Assembly: GCF_964275005.1 (NCBI RefSeq)
Contig: NC_092705.1
Coordinates: 22,344,480 to 22,408,479, forward strand
From: Diadema setosum
Taxonomy: Eukaryota > Echinodermata > Echinoidea > Diadematoida > Diadematidae
DNA length: 64,000 bases
Direction of reading: 5' to 3'
Shown: piece by piece, positions 56,738-64,000 of the stretch
How positions within the stretch are numbered: position 1 is the stretch's first letter
Layout: the number at the start of each line of letters is the position of its first letter
Translations under genes and position numbers: made by a program
The notes under the pieces: generated by a model
What the model saw: only the letters and a program-made list of their open reading frames with translations
Database searches by the model: none
Told to the model about the DNA's origin: nothing

Positions 56738-57925
56738 AGGTTTTCGAGGGAAAATCTGCTTATAAAGTTTATCACGATAAACAGAATTTATCGATAAACT
56801 GAGTTTCTCGCTTGATAAACTAAGTGTTTCACTTGATAAACTGAGTTTATTGAAAAACTTAAACGATAAATTTTGTTTATACGATGAAATGCCAAGTTTA
56901 TCGATAATCGATCATGGTTATTTCAGTTTTGGCGAAAGGGGGCACTACGGGGAGGGGGGGGGGGGGGAGGGGTTAAACCCCCTCCCTTGGGCTGCCCGGC
57001 AAAATAAAAAAAGAAAAAAGAAAGAACACTCAAACAAACAACAAATAATTAATCAATTATTTTAAGACCAAAATGAACAATTTTTCTTGTCTAAAAGTTG
57101 TCAATTTCACAACTGAAAATGCAAAATTTTCGCCTCTTACGGGATAAAAATTGTAATACACTAACAATATCATCGTATTATTATATCTATACACTCATAT
57201 TTACTTATGAGTAAATTAGTGTATAGATGCTGTAGCCTCGCGTCCTCGAGTATGCCCCGTGGAACATACCTTAATACAGTAAACCCTACATTTTTCCTAT
57301 TCTATGCTTTCTAGTATAGAATGATTTTTGTTGCTCGAACAATGCGATTACGGTTTAGCTTTTAATGAATACATTTAAGAGACGAATGGCAAAGTGAGAG
57401 GGGCTCGCTCACTCTGTCCTTACTTATAGTAAAATGAATAGTTTCCATAAGTTATGATCATAGTCCTTCGCAGTGATCTTTTACTACTACTGAGTATGTT
57501 TGATCCCCTAGAAATTTGATTTAAATGCTCTATAAATGAGACTTTTATACTCTGTTTCTACAAAAAGTCCCTGCCGTGGGAAGGGGTATCCTCCTCCCAC
57601 ACCCTCTCCCTCGCCGAGGATCTCACACTGTCCCATAATTTTTATATATATATATATATTTTTTTAATGGAACAGGACCCCCGTTTGTTATGATGTAATC
57701 AGATTCCTTCGCAATGATTCTTTCCACTGTTTACTAGTAATTCTCTACAGAAGTAGTGCTTTTAAATGCTCTATAAACGCGATTTTTGTACTCCGTTTTT
57801 ACAAAAAGTCCCTACCGTGTGTGTGTGTGTGTGTGGGGGGGGGGGATCCCCCTCCCACATTTACTTGGTTTACTTACTACAGTACTTGGTTTATTTGGGT
57901 GTAGAGACGTAAAGCATCTGCTTAA

Positions 57926-58895
57926 CCCTATAAAGCCCAAGCTATTTTGACCCCTTCCAGGCCCAAGGGGGGCACATTGTGCCCCCCTATATAACTTCTT
58001 ATAATATGATGTATGACCGTCATATTTGGCACGTGGGTAGAGCATCTCACACTCTACATGACCCAACATTCGAAATTTCCAAAGGTCATCCACTGAGGGC
58101 GCTAATTACCAAAATATAAAGAAGTACATAGGAAATACGCTAAAATCATGTTTTTTCTTTGTATTTCTTTATCCCCAGTATATATGTTTTTATTTTATAT
58201 CAATCATTTTCATATTTACCACAAAGGAAAAGCAAGTCAACTTTCACTATTTGTTATGGTTGAAATTTCTCAAGGTCAACATGTGGGGGCGCTATTCATT
58301 ACAATATGAAGAAATATATGAAATCTATCATGTATTGCTTGGAATGGGTACATGATATTGGCATCACATTTCATATTTCCAAAATATTGAAATTTTGAGT
58401 TTGCAGATTGATAATATGATATGCAAATGATATTACCGGCAAAGCTTGTGTGAAAATAACGCAAAATAAAAGGGTAGTCTTTGGAAAATGCTGTATTTTC
58501 GATTATTTCTATTATATCTATTGTTTGATGCCTATGTCACATTAAAAATAAAGGAAATAATAAGAAGACCATTTCAGGGTAATTCACAACCATAATTACT
58601 TCACAATTGGTCCTTCAGCAAATTACAGCCAAGAAAACCCCCATTTCATCCATTATTATATTGTTGACTGAACTTGGAACGGCAAATCATGCAAAATCTG
58701 ACGAACATGGTTGTCAGTTTATGGTTGCCATGGCAACCAACAATATTGGACATAGCTAAATTATGCATCAAAATATTCGTAATAAGATTTTAGGAAAAGT
58801 CACCAAATTTGGTTGAAATCGGGTGAAGGGTGTAGGAGTGGCAAACGAAAATATGGTAGGGGGCACAATGTGCTCCCCCCGTGGGCTTTATAGGG
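57926..58895. mobile_element. Nested element with CCCTATAAAGCCCA TIRs
   Basis: CCCTATAAAGCCCA and the inverse TGGGCTTTATAGGG, then GGGGGGCACATTGTGCCCCC against GGGGGCACAATGTGCTCCCC. TTAA at both ends, but the longer word AAAGCATCTGCTTA also flanks it (57911-57924, 58898-58911). Confidence 0.78.
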
Positions 58896-59425
58896 TTAAA
58901 GCATCTGCTTATGTGCCCCTCCCTCCCCTCCCCCCGCCCCCCCCCCCCCACTCTCAGTCGCTTCGCTACCTCGCCAAGGATCTCACACCATTACATGAAT
59001 GTGCCCCCAGTTGAGATTTGCCCCCACCACCAAAGCCAGAAGTGGGGGCCGAGCCCTCAGGGCTCAGGGTGTTGAGCTTTCGAGTCACCTCCCTGCATTT
59101 CAACTGAGTTTTTCGGCGATAAACTCAGTTTATCTGGATTATTGGGCTAATAGCGCGCCATAAACAGCTAGGTCCGTTCGGAGATCCCCCCCCCCCCCTC
59201 CTCCCCGTTCCCCCAAGCTGTGTGCCGAATACAGTACACATTATAAAATCAAACGTAGTGTTTACACACACCTCAGCTGGTTGCGGATACTTCGTACATG
59301 ACTGTCCTCTGTATGGATCGAGCGTACGCGCGCGCTGTGACCAATGTTTTGGCGCGTCGATTACTGATTTTCCGATTACGCCGCGTTTGTATTGACCGAT
59401 TCTGTGACGCGCTATGTGTATTTTT

Positions 59426-59672
59426 GGCATGGGCGCAGCCATAGTGGGTGTATCAGCCGACCCCCCCTCCACACTCCCCCACCCCTCTCCCCACATTAGC
59501 ACACGCGCAGAATGAAAAACTTCTTTAGCCAATAGGCGTCTCGTACTGAGTGCGCGAATGCTTGCTAGTGCGCGAACCTTTGTTACAAGTGCGTGTAAAC
59601 ATGTTGCCCGGGGGTGGGGGAGAGCAGGGGGGGGGTCGGCTGATACACCCACTATGGCTGCGCCCTGTGCCG
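59426..59672. mobile_element. Foldback element, GGGCGCAGCCATAGTGGG ends
   Basis: GGGCGCAGCCATAGTGGGTG, TATCAGCCGACCCCCC and their inverse at 59630-59666. The centre has GTGCGCGAATGCTTGCTAGT, similar to words in the RNF168 intron repeats. Confidence 0.75.
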
Positions 59673-60344
59673 TAAAATGTCTGCTGCCCTCAACGAACCC
59701 GAATCGGTCAATAGGCGCTAGCGGGAATAACGAAATCACAGGTGTACTTATTCCCTGAAATTCCGAGTTTTCATGTTTGCTTACTTTGCGAATAAATAGG
59801 TAATAAAAGTATAGGTAATAATTTCACGACCATTAAACTCTTTACTTCTGATACAATATTTTCCATACTTAGATACTGTATCAAGCGATTGATGTGTTTA
59901 ATGACGCTGTGAACGGACAAAATAGCATAAAGTGATCTCAATGTTTTTCGATTAGGCCTATATCAGAATCGCGTGTAAAGATTAAAAAAGAAATAAAGCG
60001 ATTAAGAGAAAAGAATTACCGTCACCATTAGGCACACTTAAATTTCATTCATATGATTTGATAAAAACGCGAATAGCAAGGGATATGAGAAAATACACCT
60101 GCAAAGGATGAGATATATAGACAGCTAATAATGACTGCTTGTGGTCTAATAGGGGACCTAGTGTCTGGTATATTATTACATAATCCTGTCGTTTGGAATG
60201 AACAATAATACAAGTTGTAGGCTAATCTGTAAAAGCCATTATAGTAATCATGCACATTGGCTCCCATATAGGCTCAAGATAATTCCGCCGCGCCAGTGTA
60301 TTTCTAACTATAAGTGAATATCAGATGGAGATGAATTTGAATAC
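59673..60344. other. Stretch upstream of a genomic poly(A), unidentified
   Basis: AT-rich, no open frame of note. It may be part of a retrotransposed transcript ending in the A run at 60360, but no source gene is recognised. Confidence 0.3.
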
Positions 60345-60357
60345 AATAAAAGGCTGT

Positions 60358-60388
<31 letters not shown>
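60345..60388 (+). repeat. AATAAA plus A29 tract
   Basis: AATAAA at 60345-60350, nine bases, then 29 A. This is the look of a retrotransposed 3' end rather than a chance A run. Confidence 0.6.
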
Positions 60389-60390
<2 letters not shown>

Positions 60391-60489
60391 AGCGAAAGTC
60401 GTAACACGTTTGCAGCGCGTTCAAATTGAAGATCCATGTATACTGATAGATGATAAGTAATTCTATATGTCACCATAGGTCCGTGGAAC

Positions 60490-61298
60490 AATTCAAAGTT
60501 GGTATAATAGTTTTATTCACACTCAGCACGTGCACTTACACACACATACATATTACTGTATCCCAGTTTGGGGCAACTGTAATCAGTCAAACATGAATTC
60601 ATTACTGAAATTACAAAAGAAAGGAGTACGCATTTATGTACAGGTATATAGTCAATATCTTGCTCACTCTGCACCACTGTTTAAAAAAAAACTGGGTATT
60701 TTGAAGATTCATGACTTATCATCATTCATACTGCAAAACTTGGGTTTTCTTACTTCCAAAACTTATTAACTGTAATATATCAGAGATGTTTAGTATAAAC
60801 AGTTGTATCCATCATCATAACACCCACATATTATGTAATGATTTTCATTTGTTCAAAGTTGATTCGGCTTACACAAAAAGATCTCTTTGCTTTAGCTTTC
60901 CCATTGTTTGGAATTCCATACCAAGTGAGATACGTTCATGCTCAAATTTACGGTTATTCAAAAAGTCTCTCAAATTTTTTTCTCCTAAACACTGATCATT
61001 CAATGTCTCCATTATTTCCTCCAGTTGTTTGTGATATGATCGTGTTCTGTATTGTGCATGTGTTAATGTAATTTGTTGATTGTGCCTATATTATGTTGTA
61101 TAGAGGACTTTTCCCCCACAAGGCCTTTGGGCCTTTTTTCAAGTTCTTTGCATGTTTATTTCACATTTCACTTCGACTTTAATCAAAGGTGTAATTTCAG
61201 ATTGTAAGAAAGAGTTGATTGCAGTAAGTGCATTGTAGTTGTTGTATCTTTTACTTGAAATGGAAATAAACGCAACGAAACGAAAACGAAACGAAACG

Positions 61299-61300
<2 letters not shown>
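60490..61300 (+). pseudogene. Degraded non-LTR retrotransposon 3' end
   Basis: Across shifting frames it reads YCIPVWGNCNQSNMNSLLKL, then KKGVRIYVQVYSQYLAHSAP, LFKKKLGILKIHDL, and later FPIVWNSIPSEIRS, NLRLFKKSLKFF. This is the usual C-terminus after the RT domain in metazoan LINEs. A 3'UTR with CAAGGCCTTTGGGCC and GAAATAAACG ends in a CGAAA-type tail. Several frameshifts; dead. Confidence 0.75.

Positions 61301-61302
<2 letters not shown>

Positions 61303-61354
<52 letters not shown>
61303..61354. repeat. (CA)n microsatellite
   Basis: About 26 CA units directly after the LINE tail. Confidence 0.95.
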
Positions 61355-61358
<4 letters not shown>

Positions 61359-61499
61359 CCAAACGCACACAGGTGAACGAGAAGTGACAACAACAGCAAC
61401 TCACTTATATTTGAGGGTTTGAATTTTGGTGAGAATAGAATGAGAATATAGGTATCCATTACGTTCAGCGCAAATTCATTTCATGGCCGGCGCCACGTT

Positions 61500-61650
61500 T
61501 TCAAAAGTGTGTGTGTTTGTGTGTGTGTGTGTGTGGGGGGGGGGCACTTCCGGGTTTCATCAGCTAACAAGCAAAAAAAAAAAAAGTCTTCAGCGCGACT
61601 TATGGCGCACTTCTGTGTTTCTTCAGCTGAAAAGCAAAAAAAAAAAAACA

Positions 61651-61683
<33 letters not shown>

Positions 61684-61900
61684 GTCTTCAGCGCAAAACA
61701 AAGGACTTGTCGCGCTAACACTTCAAGGTTTTAGCATTTCATCTCTATAGTGCCACTTCCAGGGTAAAAAAAAAGAAAAAAAAGTGAGGAGGGGGGCCCA
61801 AGGTGGTGACACCCTTTGTATTCCTGTGTATGGTGCAAAAAAAAAAAAGTGGTCCTCCTCCCCCCCCCCCCCCCGTTCCGCCGGCCCTGCATTTATCCGA
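61500..61900. repeat. Low-complexity cluster with partial tandem copies
   Basis: (GT)n plus a G run, then two versions of CTTC.GxGTTTC.TCAGCT.A.AAGC followed by A runs and AAAGTCTTCAGCGC, then A-, G- and C-runs. The first window bases (60-110) share ACTTCCGGGATTTAATCAGC. Confidence 0.6.
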
Positions 61901-62409
61901 CAGTGATCGATTGATATGAAAAAACAAAACAAAAAACATAACCGATTCCTTGAGTAGGTACCTTATATTGTAGAGTAGGTGCCGGGGGATGGGAAGAGGG
62001 GAAGAAAAAAGAATATACACTGATACAAGTACAAAACATTTCTAACGTTTAAAAACTATAGTTATGCACACATTTTTCAAAGTGCGTTTCGCGAGCGCGA
62101 TGTCTCACTTTGCATTGGACGCCGGTATTTTTTTCCGAGGGGTGAGGCTATTTCAGGAAAACGTGTCATATCGAATTGTGGGATGGCCGATAGGCATATA
62201 GTTTTGGATTATTATGCCTGTATGGCTTCAGTCATCACTATTTAGGAATATTAAATGTTTTATTTGCCGAATTGAATCTTGGATTTCAATTACTCCGCGT
62301 ATCAGCCTTGTCTTCTTCATTCATTACTATAATCGTGATAATAGGACCTATAACTGCCACCGTTTGCCTGCATGTGCATATAATTATCTTTTTAGCGATG
62401 ATTTGGTCA

Positions 62410-62805
62410 GTCTGTATGGTATAGCGCGTCTGCCTCCAGATCCAAAGGGCCCGGATTCGACTCCCATGGCAGTCTAACTGAGCAATGTACGTTGTGTGTA
62501 TATACTCTCTCCCTCGGACAGGACTTGCAATGAAGGTCCCATCACGTGCGAGAGAGTCAAAAGTCACATTTTATTGTAAAAGATCCTGCGCTCGTCATTC
62601 GTTCATCGAAAGTGAGCGGGGTGGTATGACCCGGTGAAGTTGTCCCGCCTCATGTCAACTAGACACCATACATGGAAGACCGGAAGGCAATGCAGTTGAT
62701 GGGTCATCCATCAGCCATACGTGTTCTCAGATGGAAAGTAGAAAGCAAAACAAACAAACAAACAGACAAACAAACAAACAAACAAGAAAACAAACAAACA
62801 AATTA
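62410..62805 (+). mobile_element. tRNA-derived SINE with (CAAA)n tail
   Basis: The head has an A-box-like TGGTATAGCGC (62417-62427) and a B-box GGATTCGACTC (62453-62463). A body of about 280 bp with no tRNA similarity follows, then a CAAA-repeat tail at 62745-62803. Family not named. Confidence 0.7.
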
Positions 62806-62884
62806 AAATAAAACGCCCTATACTCGGATATAGCTTTCCGACAATAATTGACGTGTGTGTCTCGATGGGCTGTATAATAAGCTA

Positions 62885-63490
62885 GACCCCGTTTACAGTG
62901 CGAGGCTCGGCCGCGGCCGAGCCGCGGCCGAGCCCAGCCCCGCTTCAGTGTAAACGCGCAAAAGGCCAAATGCGAGGCCAAAATTGGCCTCGCATTTGGC
63001 CTCGCTCTGGAGGTGGTCTCGGCCGCGGCCGAGCCGCGGCCGAGCCCTGCCTCTTCTTGGTGTAAACGCAAACTGGGCCAAATGCGCGGCCAATTGCAAG
63101 GCCAATTTTAGTCTGGCTTCCAAACCCTCTGCCTGTATCTTTCGCTATTCAGGATATTAACCCCCTCAACGTCGAAAACTAGTATAGTTTAAGGTGATTT
63201 TGTCCTGCAAAGGATTTTTTTTTTTTCTTCGGCAAAGGCCTTTGCCCGAACGGCGACTTCGTCGCCACGGAATTCATTTGGCAAAGGGTCTGAAAACCAG
63301 ACAATACCAAATTGCGTTTGTTTACAAGCAGAGCGCCACTACGACAAAATATTGAAAGGTTTGAATCAAAAGCGCGGCCGAGCCCAGCAGTGTAAACGGA
63401 CAAAATTGCGAGGCTCGGCCGCGCAATTGAGGCCGGACTCGGCCGCGGCCGAGCCGCGGCCGAGCCCGGCCCCGCACTGTAAACGGGGTC
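62885..63490. mobile_element. GC-rich palindromic element, GACCCCGTTTACAGTGCG ends
   Basis: GACCCCGTTTACAGTGCGAG and the inverse CGCACTGTAAACGGGGTC bound 606 bp. The inside has repeated CGGCCGCGGCCGAG palindromes (four blocks), GTGTAAACG words and inverse GGCCAAAT segments. Extremely CpG-rich compared with its surroundings. Confidence 0.82.
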
Positions 63491-63519
63491 ATAGAGACAT
63501 TGGGGCGATCTGGTGGGTC

Positions 63520-63860
63520 GAACCTCCCTAAATTCTCGGAGACGTCTCCGCGATGTCTCCGCGACGTCTAGCCGAGTCTCTGGGAGTCATGCACGAGAGA
63601 ATCGAAACTGTTCATTTTAAATTTCGTAAAATATTTCTGACTGTCTCCATCCCAGCTGCATGGTCGCGTGGAGACATCAAGCGACGTCTCCTGAGTCGTA
63701 GCCAAGTTGCGGAGACGTCTGTAACATCATGGCCGTGACTTTGCGGAGACACATTGGCGACTTATCGGAGACATTTCCGTGACTGAGACGTCATACCTTA
63801 TTTTGGACACGTCTCGAAGACGCCGTGGAGTCGCCTTTTTTGTTTTGTTTTGTTTTTCGG
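63520..63860. repeat. Degenerate GGAGACGTCTCC-type repeat
   Basis: Many copies of GAGACGTC, CGTCTCC and GCGGAGAC in both senses over about 340 bp. Non-coding; origin unclear. Confidence 0.6.
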
Positions 63861-64000
63861 GTTGCAAGTGGCTTCGACTGGATAGCAGTGACGTCTCCTT
63901 GTATCACCCAGTGAGATTGTAAGCTCTGTGAGAAAATCAAGTGTGTATATAGTATGTGGCATGTTTTGTTGTTTTCTTTCGTTCGCTTATTACTCTCTAA

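Larger units (their letters stand above)
55894..59160. mobile_element. 3.3-kb composite element with GGCGCGCTAT TIRs
   Basis: TGGCGCGCTATATGCCCAAT at the left and ATTGGGCTAATAGCGCGCCA at the right, flanked by TA. Both ends continue into GATAAACTnAGTTTWTCG words, which also form a degenerate array at 56745-56900. Two other MITEs are nested inside. No transposase frame was seen. Confidence 0.72.

Noticed and set aside
59125..59739. 204-residue - strand frame
   Set aside because: Crosses the inverted ends of a foldback element and G/C runs; no similarity.
62727..63123. Arg/Ala-rich - strand frames
   Set aside because: Products of the GC-rich palindromic element and the CAAA tail.

Overview
This is a 64 kb stretch of animal (metazoan) nuclear DNA. 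Its genes have many short exons with GT/AG introns, and it is packed with small foldback transposons, non-LTR retrotransposon pieces, tRNA-derived SINEs and long G or A homopolymers. The repeat style (many TTAA- and TA-flanked foldback MITEs, L2-type LINEs) together with invertebrate-like versions of PELP1 and RNF168 suggests a marine deuterostome, most likely an echinoderm and probably a sea urchin. That is inference; no species can be read from the sequence.

Two conserved genes can be reconstructed, and they point towards each other. A PELP1/RIX1-family gene (ribosome-biogenesis scaffold) runs on the + strand from at least 5512 to 31227 in 16 core exons plus one candidate cassette exon. Its true first exon is uncertain; a possible one lies at 1370-1480. 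An RNF168-family RING E3 ubiquitin ligase gene (DNA-damage histone ubiquitylation) runs on the - strand from 55566 to 47201 in 7 exons, giving a complete predicted protein of 928 residues. The gene ends are about 16 kb apart, and no gene was recognised between them.

Region by region: 1-5500 is upstream DNA or a first intron with tandem and inverted repeats and a LINE tail. 5512-31350 is PELP1, whose introns hold a tRNA-like tandem array with an internal inversion (7.3-9.3 kb), a repeat carrying nuclear-receptor-type DR1 motifs (9.9-10.8 kb), nested MITEs, and a long open L2-clade retrotransposon ORF in antisense (23.7-27.2 kb). 31.4-47.2 kb is intergenic, with many foldback elements, including a hairpin element that holds two TTAA-flanked insertions back to back. 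47.2-55.6 kb is RNF168. 55.9-64 kb has no recognised gene: a 3.3 kb composite element with nested MITEs, a LINE 3' fragment, a SINE and a very GC-rich palindromic element.

The two genes have no obvious joint pathway beyond both being nuclear. I found no convincing new multi-gene system. The best leads are the tRNA-like inverted array bounded by a 12-bp duplication; an extra ubiquitin-binding (MIU-like) motif in RNF168, with inverted repeats flanking the exon that encodes UMI/MIU1; a lineage-specific in-frame cassette exon in PELP1 next to a MITE; and the apparent absence of LXXLL boxes in this PELP1.
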